Positions 11,277-23,350 of a DNA stretch of 64,000 bases are shown here, piece by piece. How positions within the stretch are numbered: the stretch's first letter is position 1; every line of letters begins with the position of its first letter. This DNA is from Tolypeutes matacus (lineage: Eukaryota > Chordata > Mammalia > Cingulata > Chlamyphoridae). Where the stretch lies: the NCBI GenBank assembly GCA_026826555.1, contig JAKSZT010053928.1, positions 42,284,740 to 42,348,739 of the forward strand. Direction: 5' to 3'. The notes beneath the pieces were generated by a model. That model saw only the letters and a list, made by a program, of their open reading frames with translations. It was not told the origin of the DNA and did no database searches. Made by a program: the position numbers and the translations under genes.

Positions 11277-12659
11277 TTCCCTCCACATCCTTCCTAACTT
11301 TCCCAACATGAACATGAGGGAAAGTGGCTCCCCATAACCCCAGGTTTATATTTCCTCAGTTAGTAACTAGCAGAGACTAATTAGTTTCAATGAATTTCAA
11401 TGGCTAATTCCCAGGAGAGAACAGCTGATTCAAGCAGCTCTGCCCCAGGGGAAGCAGGTGAAAAGGACAAGTCTGCCTCCTTGAGCCTAACTTGTGGTAG
11501 TGTAGGAGATGGATCACAAAAAGAGTGTGTGGGATGACTTGAATCCTCTACAATAGAACTTCACAAAATGTTGTGTTCAAGATCATTTAACTGTCCTACG
11601 TAGAGTAGCTAGCATTTAAAATGCTCAATATATTAAAAACCTAGTCCCAGTCCACAGCCTCACAAACAATTTAGTACATATTAATTTCATCCAGAGCTAT
11701 CCTGTCCTGCTAAAATGAGTCTCTTTGGGTAGGTATGAAGTTTGATGCCATGAATTCTTCACCACATGGGCACTTCTCAGGTAAGTCTATACCCCATGCA
11801 GTTTATAGCCTGTTGTTGTATTTGGAAAGAATACAATTAGCTTTCCTACATAAGAGAGTTTATGAGAGAGTTTGAGATAGGCCCATGATTCAGAAATCCC
11901 TAAGCAATCCATTACATGTGCAAATGAAATCAGAAGGATGATGATCAACCATAACATAGGAGGAGTAAATACACTCGGAAAATCAGAGGCAGGCATGTGA
12001 TGTTAGGAAGTGGTGGTTGTCCTACACTTCTCAGATATTATTCAAAGGACCTTGATTTTGGTTCTCTAACATCCGATAATTACCTGATGCCACAGGGGTA
12101 CTGAACTCATGGAACAACCAGACATACTCTGAATAACAATTTGGACTCAGAGAAAGAATTGAATGCATAGTTGTTTCTTCCATTGAGAACCACTAACCTT
12201 CAAGAGTTAAACCAAAGCATGACCTTCTAGAAGCACAAGTTTGATTTACCTGACCAGATGCCCCTTTTCATGCATTCCCCTCAAAGAATGTTTAACATTT
12301 AACAATGTTATGAAAAAAGGTCAAGATCAGGGTGTTAAATGGTAATTCAACTAAGGTCTACAGATGGAGCTCACAGGTGGTTCCTTGTTGGTGAGGTGGA
12401 AGACAAGATATTTAAAGTGTCCTGACTCTCCAAACTCTGGATCTTCCTAGACTGATATCTTTTTTCCAGAAAAAGTATTCTATAAACTAAGCTCTATCAA
12501 TATCCACTGAATCTACGTAGTACATTTGAGCTATACATTGAGTTTATAAGATAATTTTCCAAAATGATTAGATTGTCATAAAGCCTATATAATTTGTGTC
12601 ATCACTTTCTTCTGGCTGAGATCGGGATGGTTGGTGAAATTTTTGTGAATAGGTTTGCT
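11277..12659. other. Unassigned, possibly unique sequence
   Basis: About 1.4 kb with no recognised repeat or gene. Open frames are short (69 residues at most) and lack support. Confidence 0.5.
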
Positions 12660-12830
12660 TGTGCTAAACTCAATCAACTACTTAATGAGTGTCCTTATTC
12701 CAAATATTTTTGCAGATGAGATGCAAAGATGACTAGCGCATGATCTTTCAAAGAATTTGTAATCTAGTTGAGATTAAAAGATGTAAATATGTCAATAACG
12801 AACATACTTTAAGAACCACTCTTCTATATA
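12660..12830 (+). repeat. Possible L2 fragment
   Basis: The series 'cttaatgagtgtccttattc', 'gatgagatgcaaagatgact' and 'aagaatttgtaatctagttg' resembles the L2 'aaggagctcacagtctagt' neighbourhood. Weak. Confidence 0.35.
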
Positions 12831-13255
12831 AACTTTAGATGATGCTGAGATGTATTATCATAGGAATTATAGAGCTTTGCCTATAGGAAGATGCGGAACA
12901 CATTTTCCCCTCAAAAAGGATGAGGTAGGGCTAGATAGAGACCAACGGTACAATCAATTTGGAGTAACCTTCCCCAGTCATATCACTCAGTCGTCTCATG
13001 AAGATATGAAGCCTCTCCCTTCTCCTCTCTTAACTGGCAGTCAGGGCAGCAACCCACTGACCTCTTCCTTTCCCACCTACCTCTCCCTTAGCCTTTAGAA
13101 ACCTTCCTCTTGTATTATTCCCTCCCAGCTAAAGAAACTTGATAAACTAATTGCCTTAAAATGCTTACTGATAGATGGGAACAACATGCATTTGCATTTT
13201 AAACTTAGGTCCCTAAAGAATGGACTCCCACTAAAGTAATAAACTTTTACTGGTT
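12831..13255. other. Unassigned sequence
   Basis: No recognised repeat. An 82-residue frame at 12,850-13,098 has no support. Confidence 0.5.
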
Positions 13256-13292
13256 AAAAAAAAAAAAAAAAATTAAAAAAAAAAAAAAAAAA
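13256..13292 (+). repeat. Poly-A tract
   Basis: Nearly pure A run broken by one TT. It may be a retroposon tail, but no recognisable body precedes it. Confidence 0.8.
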
Positions 13293-13379
13293 CCCAACAG
13301 TGGGCTCAACTAAGGGCATTGATCAAAGAGAAAAGGATCCCAAAAGAAATTCAGAGGTAGAAGAAATTGAACAGGCTAT

Positions 13380-13562
13380 CATCCTTAGAGGAAGCTTTTT
13401 GCAGTAGCTGAGGTTCCAGCTGGGTGTTAAAAGATGGGTGGAATTCAACTCATTGGAGAAGAGATAAAAGTTTGTGGTGTTGCAAAAGCGAATAGAAATG
13501 GGGCAGCAAAATCACTTGCAAGAGACACTGTAAAACAACTTGAAAGACAGAGAAGGTTTCTA
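13380..13562 (+). repeat. L2-like LINE fragment
   Basis: 'gttccagctgggtgttaaaa', 'gatgggtggaattcaactca' and 'gggcagcaaaatcacttgca' follow the L2 3' wording ('gagctgggtcttgaaggatg'). Short and diverged. Confidence 0.45.
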
Positions 13563-13567
13563 TAAAG

Positions 13568-13784
13568 CAGTGGCTTTCAGGCTGGGGCCACTTTTTCCAC
13601 CCCAGCAATTTGGCAGTGTCTGAAGATCTTATTGGTTATAACAACTGGGAGGAGGTACTACTAGGGTTTAGTGGGTAGTGACTAGAGATGCTGCTAAACA
13701 TCCTACAATGCACAGGGCAGCCCCCACAACAAAGAATTATCTAGCTCAAAATGTCTAATGTGTCAAGGTTGAGAAACCCTACTG
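13568..13784 (+). mobile_element. MER5A-like hAT-Charlie nonautonomous transposon
   Basis: Strong match to the MER5A pattern: 'cagcaatttggcagtgtctg', 'ataacaactgggagg', 'tagagatgctgctaaacatc', 'ctacaatgcacagggcagcc', 'caacaaagaattatctagct' and 'gttgagaaaccctactg'. Both ends are present; the right end is the complement of a 'cagtagggtttctcaac' terminus. Nearly full length, noncoding. Confidence 0.8.
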
Positions 13785-13887
13785 TAAGAAGAACTTAAAA
13801 AGTATTTAAAGTAGCTCATTCAAGTTTCCCTCTTTATATTAATCAAGAAAAGAAGGAGGGGGAGGATTTTTTAGGAAACAACATATG

Positions 13888-13972
13888 AGGTGTGGAGAGC
13901 GAAGCATATGGGAATCCCCTATATTTTTTATGTAACATTTATTTAATCTAAGTATCTTTAAAAAAAATAAGT
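13888..13972 (+). mobile_element. L1 3' terminal fragment (type A), about 85 bp
   Basis: 'gcatatgggaatcccctat', 'gtaacatttatttaatctaa' and 'gtatctttaaaaaaa' match the 3' end of the adjacent copy. The fragment is directly followed by a second, longer copy of the same tail in the same orientation. Confidence 0.65.
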
Positions 13973-14300
13973 GTAATATGGTGGCATTTTGGGACATTGG
14001 AATCGTCCTGAATGATGTTGCAGTGATGGATACAGGCCATTGTATATCTTGTCATAATTTGCAATATTGTGCAGGAGAGAGTTTAAACTATAATGTAAAC
14101 TATAATCCATACTTAGTGGCAATGCTCCAATATGTGTTCGTCAATTGTAACAAATGTACCACAGTAATGAAGGATGTTGTTAATGTGGGAAAGTGTGAGA
14201 GGGGGAGGGAGTGGGGCATATGGGAATCCCGTACACTTTTTAGGTAACATTTATGTAATCTAAGTATCTTTTTAAAAAATAAAATAATTTTTTTTTAAAA
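13973..14300 (+). mobile_element. L1 3' untranslated region fragment (type A)
   Basis: Plus-strand copy of the tail: 'gtggcattttgggacattgg', 'gatacaggccattgtatatc', 'caattgtaacaaatgtacca', 'tgtaatctaagtatcttttt' then A-rich. The 89-residue frame at 13,978-14,247 is a chance frame in this repeat. Confidence 0.75.
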
Positions 14301-14580
14301 AAGCCTCTTTACAGAGGGCTTCAAATTAAGACTGAGTAGATTAAGGCTAAGGGTTTAATTCACTATCTGGTCAAAACCTCTATTCCAAAGCAGCAAGATC
14401 TACTCCCAGCCCCAGAGTCTTACATTTCCTTCTGCTGGTCTCAAGGGGAGCCAGGTCAGATGATGTGAATAGTTCAGCATCACCATTAGGAAGATGAATC
14501 AGAGTACAAATTGTACTAATGAAAGACTAATAGCATCACCTTGGTGATAATGTTAATCATGATAATGAAAAAATTACAAT
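14301..14580. other. Unassigned sequence
   Basis: Nothing recognised between the L1 tail and the L2 fragment. Confidence 0.45.
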
Positions 14581-14905
14581 GTTAATGACTTCATTAGAGG
14601 CCTTTCTTTGCCACTGTCTACAAAATAGCCCCCTCCAACTCTCATCCCACCTTGATTTTTTTTCACAGCACTTACCCACTTACAATGATCTGAAATGCGT
14701 ATACATATATATTACACACACACACACACACACATACACTCACGTTCTCCATTTTGATTGACTGCCTTGCCTGCTGGAATGTAAGCTCCTTGAAGGTAGG
14801 AACTGAGTGTAACCTATTCCCTGCTGTATTCCCCGAGTCTATAGAGAGATCCATCTGGGCTTTGAACAGTAAGAGCTTGTTCAATATTTTGTGAGTGAAT
14901 AAGTG
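14581..14905 (+). repeat. L2 LINE 3' end with embedded (CA)n
   Basis: 'ccttgattttttttcacagc', 'acttacccacttacaatgat' and, after the microsatellite, 'gtaagctccttgaaggtagg' and 'gtattccccgagtct' follow the L2 3' end ('gtaagctccatgagggcagg'). A (CA)n run sits at 14,713-14,734. Confidence 0.6.
14713..14734. repeat. (CA)n microsatellite
   Basis: About ten CA units inside the L2 fragment, a likely polymorphic site. Confidence 0.85.
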
Positions 14906-15797
14906 GCAATAATGAACATTTGTATAGTGTTACTTTATTTTATTCAAGGATAAATATGTGTTGGCATGTGAGGGAGATGCTGGTGAGCATGGCAGATACA
15001 AGCCTGCCCACCCCACCCCACCCCACCCCCACCTTACAGGCTACAAAGTGGCAGGCAATGGAAAAAGCAATTAGAGCCGAGCATGGTGAGTATTCCAACA
15101 CAGAAAGTTGAGAACAAAATGGAAGAGAATATCAGAGATCCAAAACGGTGTCAGCGGAGGCAGACGGTAATATTATTTAAATTTTATCAGTGAGAAAACA
15201 GTGAGTCAGATCTGTTCTAACTCTTCTAGTGGAGAGGTGGAGAAGAGATTCTTGTAAATATATTCTGATCACTTACATATGAAGATTGATATGGTGTTAT
15301 TATTTTGAAGTACATGCATATCTGAACTAAGAGCTCTATCTTCACTCTGCTAATATCTAGTTTCTCCCCCTCCTGTAGGCTATGAGAGTTTCTGTGCGTG
15401 ATTCTGTATCTGACTGTATCTGATGTGTTACATAACTGTTCAAATCAAAATGAGCTGAAGATGTCCATATAGTGAGAAGACCTGCTTTCAGTGGTTTGCC
15501 AGCACTGCTTAACTATGAGTCCTCATGCAGGGGCATGGGTAGGATAGGAGGGAATGAGTGGTGGGTGGAGAAGGGGAAGGGAAGAGAATTCATTCAGAAG
15601 TGGGTTTGGAAAGTCATGGCTGCCTCCCCACTATGACATCACTGAATGACACTTCAAAATCCATTCCAATCCTGAACAAACATCTGGGTTCACTGGTACA
15701 AATGCTGCTGTTCTGTGCTGCATGAATAGCTACTCCTGTTTCTTCCAAAAATATTTACTAAATGTTAACTATGTGTTGGACATCGAGCTGGTCATTG
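14906..15797. other. Unassigned sequence
   Basis: Includes a short (CCCCA)n tract at about 15,008-15,030 and a purine-rich stretch near 15,540-15,590. No gene or repeat family recognised. Confidence 0.5.
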
Positions 15798-16022
15798 TAA
15801 GTAGGCGTTTCTCAACTAGGAGCGCTTTTGCCACCCAGGGGACATTACGCAATGTCTGGGAATGTTTTTGATTGTCACAGTGGGGAGGGGGAAGGTGCTT
15901 CTAGGATCTTGTAGATAGAAGCCAGAGATCCTTCTAAAAACCTACAATGTACAAAACAGTCCCCCACAACAAGAATTATCTGCTTCAAAACTAAATAGTA
16001 CTGACATTGAGAAACCTGCTGC
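15798..16022 (+). mobile_element. MER5A-like hAT-Charlie nonautonomous transposon, second copy
   Basis: 'gcgtttctcaactaggagcg', 'caggggacattacgcaatgt', 'ttgattgtcacagtggggag', 'aaacctacaatgtacaaaac' and 'agtcccccacaacaagaatt' repeat the order of the copy at 13,568 with more divergence. Same orientation, about 2 kb apart, noncoding. Confidence 0.75.
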
Positions 16023-16933
16023 AGTTCTAAAGATTAAAAAAAAAATCCCTATCCTCAAGGACTCAAGGCATACAAATAATGGTAACCCAACATGATGAGC
16101 CGTATGGAGGACAATGTCTAAGATGCCACAGGAAAACAGGGAAGCAGAGTCGATGTGACACTCCTAAGAGAGATGCCAGAGACCACCCGTGGTTCTCCCT
16201 TACCCTCTGAGTTCAACATTCTCCCCATGTAATAATTAAGCTGGGTTTGAAATGTAGGTGTTAGATATTCAATAGCCTTAAAGAGTTAGAGGATTTACTC
16301 CCAATGATTTAACTTATCCTCTTCCTCTCGATATGTAGAAAAGCAATAAACAAATGCCAGCTCCGCATGGCACTTTAGGTTCAGAGACTATCAGAAGCAT
16401 TTTCATGTCTACTCTAAAGAATAAACCAAGCTGATATTTAAAATACCAGTAATTACACAATGGTCTGTACATGTATGCAGAAAAATGTACTTATTCAAAA
16501 ACAAAAGAATGTAAAACCGATTTGAAATAATTTACATCTGCAGTGGTTTACAACAGGTACAATTTATGAACTATCATTGTCACCTTTATAAACAATATTT
16601 CTATTATGACTCTCCACATTTATTTAAAGCAATTTTTTTTCCACAAATTCTGATGTCTTTACAAACATAAGAGTTCCTGTAAGATAGGCTCTTATAGAAA
16701 ATAAGAGTTCTTACCTTTACACGGAAGAGAAGCACTCACACACATACATCCACCTCAGACAAATCAGTCACATAAAACTAAACAGCATTTCAAATATAAC
16801 CTTAATCTGAGTGACTTTACTTCCACTTGGTTAAGAACTACACCAAGCATTATTTTACAGAATAACATATGAAGTTACAATCTACCCTTAGGGCTAAGGG
16901 ATTTGTTTTATAGTTTCCCTTTAGTTACAGTTG
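16023..16933. other. Unassigned, AT-rich sequence
   Basis: No repeat or gene recognised. A weak TG/CA and A-rich composition only. Confidence 0.5.
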
Positions 16934-17062
16934 ATTCCTTCCTTCCTTCCTTCCTCCCTCCCTCCCTTTCCTTCCTTCCTTCCTTCCTCCCTTCCTTCCT
17001 TCCTTCCTTCCTCCCTCCCTCCCTCCCTCCCTCCCTCCTTCTTTTCTTTCTTTCTTTCTTTT
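16934..17062. repeat. (TTCC)n / (TCCC)n microsatellite
   Basis: About 130 bp of TTCC units interrupted by TCCC blocks and ending in (TTTC)n. This purine/pyrimidine asymmetric tract can adopt non-B structure. The 61-residue frame across it (Phe, Leu, Pro and Ser only) is an artefact. Confidence 0.95.
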
Positions 17063-17360
17063 TAACTTCAACAATGGGAATTTATTAGCTTACAGTTTTG
17101 AGGATGGGAAAATGTCCAAATCGAGGCATCATCAAGGCTATGCTTTCTTCCCAAGACTGGCTGCCACTGATCCTTGGCTCCTCTGTCACATGGCAAGGCA
17201 CATGGCAACATCTCCTAATCTCTTCCTTCTCTTCTGGGCTCTGTTTTAGCTTCTTGCTTCCTGTGGTTTTCTCTCTCTGTGTATGAATTTTGTTCTTTTT
17301 AAAAGGACTCCCCTAATAGGATTAAGATTTATCTTAAGATGTAAACTACAGTTGATTTCT
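17063..17360 (-). repeat. LTR-like fragment truncated at the microsatellite
   Basis: 'gggaatttattagcttacag', 'tcacatggcaaggcacatgg' and 'aaaggactcccctaatagga' resemble the antisense strand of a placental LTR family whose member name I cannot give. GAATTTATTAGCTTACAGTTTTG would be the polyadenylation end on the minus strand. The left side is lost in the TTCC tract. Confidence 0.4.
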
Positions 17361-17389
17361 TTCTACTTTTTTATTTGACTTTTTTCAAA

Positions 17390-20190
17390 AGGAGGCATCT
17401 TTTTAAACTTATTTTTATTTTATTTTATTAAGTAGAGGAGTTGTAGATTTACATAAAATCATGTTAAAAAAATGCAGTGTTTCCATATAACCCATTCCTC
17501 TATTTTTTCTTTTTTAATTTTTATTTTCTTTTCTATATCAATGCTACAACTATACTCTGATAGTATAGTTACTCTATGCTATCAATAACACAAGATAATA
17601 ACTACAATAACAATAGATATGCTTTGGTCCATGGTGACATTCTCCCCTTACTTTTCTTTATTCCTCAATCTTGAGGGATTTCAGATTATGTCCACTCTGA
17701 CTGATTCAGGCTGAGACGGAACTTAGATATTATGGGGCAGAGGAAAGGAATCATGTTGCTTGCAGTTGAAGATGCTACTTGTTTGGGGGATGGGACAGGT
17801 CCATCATCATCATTTTGTTAGCTTCCCAGGGCAAGCCCAAAGAAGTGGAGAGTAGGAATTGGCTGCAACTCTGCTGGATTTCAGGGCTTAACCAGCATAT
17901 GAACAATCTGAAGATGTAAGTCTCTAAGAAATATACTTAAAAGTTACATTTAAAATAATAAGTTCAAATAAAAGGAGAAAAATCACGACCAGGAGAATTA
18001 TAAATGAGTACAACTATGTTATAATGGGGAAATAGATTACCATATATTTCTAAAAAGGGCCTGCTGAGGGGTGTTGATTTCATGAGGCTGTGCGGCCTGC
18101 CTGTGGTGTCTGGATGTCCCTAGAGCCCTCAGGAGCACTTTTGTTTGAGGCTTTGTTTACTGTGGCACTTTGTGATATCTGCCTGAGTCCTGCATAAGGG
18201 TAACCTGCAGAATGACCTCCTAACTCATTTTGAAATCTCTTAGCCATAAAAACTCAGTTTTATTTGATATTTTCCCCTTTTAGTCAAGGTCTCTTTCTAA
18301 ATACTTCACTAATCAATGTTTGGCAATTATCTATCAGTGCCAAGGAGGCTCATCCCTGGGAGTCACATCCCACATATGGCACAAGGCAGTGAGTCTTTGC
18401 AGAGATTGGCTTAGAGCAGGGGTTCTTAACCTTTTTTGTTTCACGGACCCCTTTGCCAGTCAGGTGAAAACCACAGACCCCTTACTAAGATTTCACTATC
18501 CTGTGTATTATTTAATAAATATATCAGACCTACACCAATATGTCCCAAGAATAATGATTTTTTTAAAAATTTAAGTTCAAGCTCACGGACCCCTTGTTAA
18601 GAACTCCTGGCTTAGAGAGAGGCCACATTTGAGTAACAAGGAGGTGTTCAGGAAGTAACTCTTAGGCATTAATTATAATTAGACTTAGTTTCTTTATTAC
18701 AGGAATAAGGTTCACAAGTACAAGCATTAAGATCAAGGGCTTGGCTTATTGGCTTGTTTTCTTTTATTTGGCAAGGCTTACACATTCCAATGATTTTTGC
18801 CATCTCATTTGAGAAAGTAGCAGGACCTCCCAAGGAGGGAAGTTTAATATTTTGTTAGTAACTGTGTGGGCCTCTATTTATACAGAAAACAAACCTATGG
18901 CAACAAGAATACATTTATACCCTATAGAAGTATGCTATAGATGCATTTTTCTTTATATACCCCCCCTCCACTATCAACGACCCTGTATTTGTGATATACC
19001 TTTGTTATAGCTCCTGAAAGAACATTCTTATATTTGTATTATTAACCACAATCCATGGCCACAACAGAGTTCACTGTGTCGTACAGTCCTCCATTTTATC
19101 CTCTAGCTTTCCTTCCAGCAACATGTATGTCCCAAAACTTCCCCTTTCAACCACATTTACACACATGCCAGCGCTATTAATTACACTCATGTTGCTGTGC
19201 CTACATCACCTCCATCCATTTTTAAACCATGACAATCAACCTAATTATAAATTCTGCACAGATTAAGGTGTGCACCATTTTCTACTCACATTCTATCTCC
19301 TGGTAGCATATATTCCACACTCTACCTCCATGAGTCTGCTCACTATACTAAGTTCAAATAGTGAGATTTTACAATATTTGTACTTTTAGTGTCTGGCTTA
19401 TTTCACTCAACATAAGGTCCCTGAGGTTCATCTATGTTGTTGCATGAGTCAGTACTTCATTCCTTCTTATATCTGAATAATATTCCATCATATGTATATA
19501 CCACATTTTGTTTATCCATTCATCTGTTGATGGGCACTCAGTTGTTTCCATCTTTTGGCAACTGTGAATAAGGCCACTATGAATATTGGTGTGCATATAT
19601 CTGTCTGTGTCCCTGTTTTCAATTTTTCTGGGTATATACCTATTAGCAGGATTGCTGGATCATATGGTAGTACTATATTTAGCTTCCTACGGAATCACCA
19701 AACTGCCATCCACAGCGGCTACACCATTTTACATTCCCACTAGCAGTGAATATGTGTTCCTATTTCTCCACATCCTCTCCAACACTTGTAGTTTTCTGAG
19801 TTTTGTTTTGTTTTTAATAGAAGCCAGTCTTAGGTGTGAAAAGATATCTCATTGTTGTTTTGATTTGCATTTCCCTAATAGCTAGTGATGTTGAGCATCT
19901 TTTCATGTGCTTTTTATCCATTTGTATTTCCTCTTTGGAAAAATATCTGTTAATATCTTTTGCCCATTTTTAATTGAGTTGTTTGATGTCTTTTTATTGT
20001 TGAGTTGTAGGATGTCCTTATATATGTTGTATAATTGACTCTTTTAGGATATGTGTTTTCCAAATATTTTCTACCATTCTCACTTTCTTGACAAAGTCCT
20101 TTGAAGCACAAAAATATTTAATTTTGAGGAGGTCCCGTTGATCTATTTTTGTTGTTGCTTGCTCTTGGGTGAAAAACGGGTTTCTTAAAT
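17390..20190 (-). mobile_element. L1 retrotransposon 3' end (ORF2 C-terminus plus long 3' region), interrupted
   Basis: On the minus strand the element enters at about 20,190 in ORF2 C-terminal sequence and runs to its 3' end near 17,390. ORF2-derived words include GTATATACCACATTTTGTTT near 19,493 and ATTTGCATTTCCCTAATAGC near 19,863. These match 54,995-55,385 of the large L1 in the same orientation. The roughly 2 kb from 19,370 to 17,390 is noncoding tail. A small hAT element is inserted at 18,417-18,609. Frames of up to 99 residues on the plus strand are antisense shadows. Dead copy, 5'-truncated. Confidence 0.75.
18417..18609. mobile_element. Nonautonomous hAT (MITE-like) insertion, 193 bp
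   Basis: Terminal inverted repeats read CAGGGGTTCTTAAC on the left and, in reverse complement, CAGGAGTTCTTAAC on the right (one mismatch). The flanks are a perfect 8-bp duplication GCTTAGAG at 18,409-18,416 and 18,610-18,617, the length typical of hAT transposases. The uninterrupted L1 copy at 1,799-1,806 reads GCTTAGAG followed by AGAGGCC, giving the empty site. The inside has paired 'cggacccc' words near each end and no coding capacity. Confidence 0.85.
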
Positions 20191-21690
20191 TAATTTTTTT
20201 CTATATATTCAATCACTGTCTGCCAAAGGACATTCTTATTAAGATGCATTTTCCACTCACTCCTCCATCAGTACACCACTCAGCAATGCACTACAAAGAT
20301 TACAGAATTCAGAATGAGCTTTCAGCTCTGTGTTGCAAATGGAAAATTTGACCATTTGATATTCTCCTGATCCAGTCCAACCTAGGACATACTCTTTTGT
20401 CAGAAGGTACAATTATGCAAGCCTTTGCTAGTAGAGAACAGATTAGATATTAAACCATTAAGCCTTGACATCATATAAAATTTCTCTAGAGACCTGAATC
20501 CGCCAAGTAGTTATTGCTGAAACCAAGTCAACTAATATCAATTATACTCAGAGAAATGGTCCACATTTCATTTCATATTTTATGATGGATATATTTTCAT
20601 AGATATTAAAAGAACTAATGATAACAGCTATTGACTTGGAATTAAAATGGTATTTCAGTGGTTCATAGTTAAATAAAAAGATTTCTTGCCTAATGAATTC
20701 ATCATATGGAGTTATTTGTGCAATATTTACATTGGCAATATGGTTTCTATAGAAATATTATTGTCATATGCCTTAATTTTTTTTTGTAACCACTAAAATG
20801 GCACAAGAGTATCCCTTTACAACTCATATAACTGGGTTGTACTTTTGCAACAAATAATGGTCCAAGTATAGAATTCAGTGTCTGACCAGGACACAAAACT
20901 CCCCACTCACCTATGCAAATTTTACAAACCATTTTCCACCATCTTTCACAGACTTCATGAGTTGTTTATTCTCATTTATAGAAATATGTTAAACTAGGCT
21001 CCTCTATTCCTTTTCATAGAGCTCCTGACTCCATTTTCTCCATTAGGTGGTCAACTGTCTCTATTAGATGTAAATGCAATTTAAATACACAAGAAACTTT
21101 TAATTGCTGAAATGCTTCATACTGTAATTTAAACATTCTTGTGTACATTTTTAGTCATCTAAATTTTCTCAAGTATAATTTAAACTGCCCACAAAGTCTC
21201 TCCCTTGAAATGACAAATGTCAGTTTAACTATAGCTTTCTTCACTACTGCCCATCTTTATAAAGTGAATATTTACCACCTTAGAACTGAGTCAGCCTACA
21301 CATTTATACTCAGGGATTTCTGTCTGAACACAAATTCCCACTATTAGTCACATGCAGTGATGTGACACAGAAAAAAATTGTAAAGATAATCTAATAGATT
21401 TAAATGTAATACCTTCAAAACTAAGAGAATGCTAAGATTAATTTGCTTGTCATCTACACAGGTAGGGATAAAATGTTTTGTACAATACAGATTTGAAAAA
21501 AATTTAAATTTTTATCATGGAAAAATCTCTTTAAAATTTTTATTTTTCAGCCTTCCACATAGTTCAACATTCCTGCTGGTTCAAAAATATTGAAATTCAT
21601 TCTAAGATTAGAAATTTTTAAAAGATACACTGTACATGAAAGATAACACATCTTATGGGAATGAAAGACAAAGCAAAAAAAATTTTTTTT
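20191..21690. other. AT-rich unassigned sequence
   Basis: About 1.5 kb without recognised repeat or gene. Short frames of 60-68 residues only. Confidence 0.5.
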
Positions 21691-21746
21691 AATTTTTATA
21701 TATATTTGTTTATTTTGTATTTTTAAATTATTTTTATTCATTTGTT

Positions 21747-23350
21747 TATTTACTTGGCTTTGTTTTGGGGAAGGTTTTGGCTTGCAAAAGAGTCACAACT
21801 GTGGCAGTGGAGGATCACTGGAACAGGGTATCGGTGGTGGGGGATTGTGGGGAGGGCTGCACCTGGGGCATGCCTCTATGGAATATGAATGTCTTCAAGT
21901 GGTCATGGAGTGTTGTCTCAGTGGGTAGAGACCCACACATAACCGAAAGAATATTGAATTCCCATCCTGGGGAGTCTTGCTACATTCTCTAATAGAGTGG
22001 GCAAGAATCCCTAGAGTACATGGGCAGTGACAAGCAAAGGAGGACAGACCAATACACCAGGCTCTTAATATTGATGCTTGTACTTATGAACCTTGTTCTT
22101 GTGAAATTGAAACTTAGCCTAGTATCATATATTGCCTAAGAGTTACTTCATGAAAGCCTTCTTGTTGCTCTAATATGGCCTCTTTCTAAGCCAAACTCAG
22201 CATATGAGCTCACTACCTTTCCCCTGGCATGGGACATGACTTCTGGGTATGAGCCTCCCTGGCACCAGGGGATTATTACCAAGTGCCAACTAGCAATGCA
22301 TTTGGAAAAGGACCTTGACCAAAAGGGGAAAATATTAAATACAAATGAGTTTTTATGGCTAAGAGATTTCAAAGTGAGTTGGGAGGTCAGTCCAGAGGGT
22401 ATGCTTATGCAAGTCTTAGGAGGATCTCACTGTCTGCCATAGTAAACAGTACCTCAAGCAGGGAGGTTCCTGATGGGCTCTGGAGACATCTGGACACCAT
22501 AGGCATGGCAGACAACCTCAGGAATTTGGCACCCTGCCAGTGGGCCTTACCTTTGGAATATATAATAACATATTCCCCCAACGTATCGGGGTTAGACTCA
22601 CTTATAATTTTCCTCACATGAGTCTTATGCCCCTTTTTAGTTGTACCTATGATTAGCACTATATCCATTAAATATGTGTCCCAGAGACTTAAATCTTCCA
22701 GCTATTCATATACCAGTTGAGCCCTGAATCTACACTCCAATTCATCAGACTCATCCAGGAAAAGTAACAAAAGGATGCTGATGAACAATGCTCATCCCAA
22801 AATACTGAGAGTATTCTACAACTGCTAGCAAGACAGTTCTACCCATCTTCCCCATGGGAACTAAGACCCCTATCAGTCAGAAGCAGAGTGGGCATCACCA
22901 TCCCAAAATCCACAAGATTGAGGAATGGACAAACATAAGGGGGGATTGCAATTATGGACTAAAGTAGACATAATTATTCTAATAATGGATGAACTTGTAG
23001 CATTGATATAAAGGCAGTGGTCACCAGAGGTTGTGAGGGGATGGAGAGGGAAGAATAAGTATAACATGAGGCATTTTGGGGACAGTGGAATTGTTCTGCA
23101 TGACATTGCAATGATGGATTTAGGCCATTATACATTTTGTCAATACTTATAAAATTGTGCGGTGCAAAGTGTAAACCATAATGTAAACTATAGACCATGG
23201 TTAGTAGCAATGCTTAAATATGTGTTCATCAATTGTAACAAATGTACCACCCTAATGTACCTAATTGTTAATGGGGAAAAGTGTAGGAGAGGTGAGGTAT
23301 ATTTTCTATGTAACAATTATGTAATCTAAAGTTTCTTTAAAAAAATAATA
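21747..23350 (+). mobile_element. L1 3' untranslated region, long type A
   Basis: Plus-strand counterpart of 557-2215: 'gtctcagtgggtagagaccc', 'gaaattgaaacttagcctag', 'gttgctctaatatggcctct', 'tttatggctaagagatttca', 'aatgatggatttaggccatt' and 'atgtaatctaaagtttcttt' followed by an A-rich end at about 23,340. Frames of 68-88 residues are spurious. Truncated before ORF2. Confidence 0.75.

Noticed and set aside
16903..17088. 61-residue frame rich in Phe, Leu, Pro and Ser
   Set aside because: Translation of the TTCC microsatellite.
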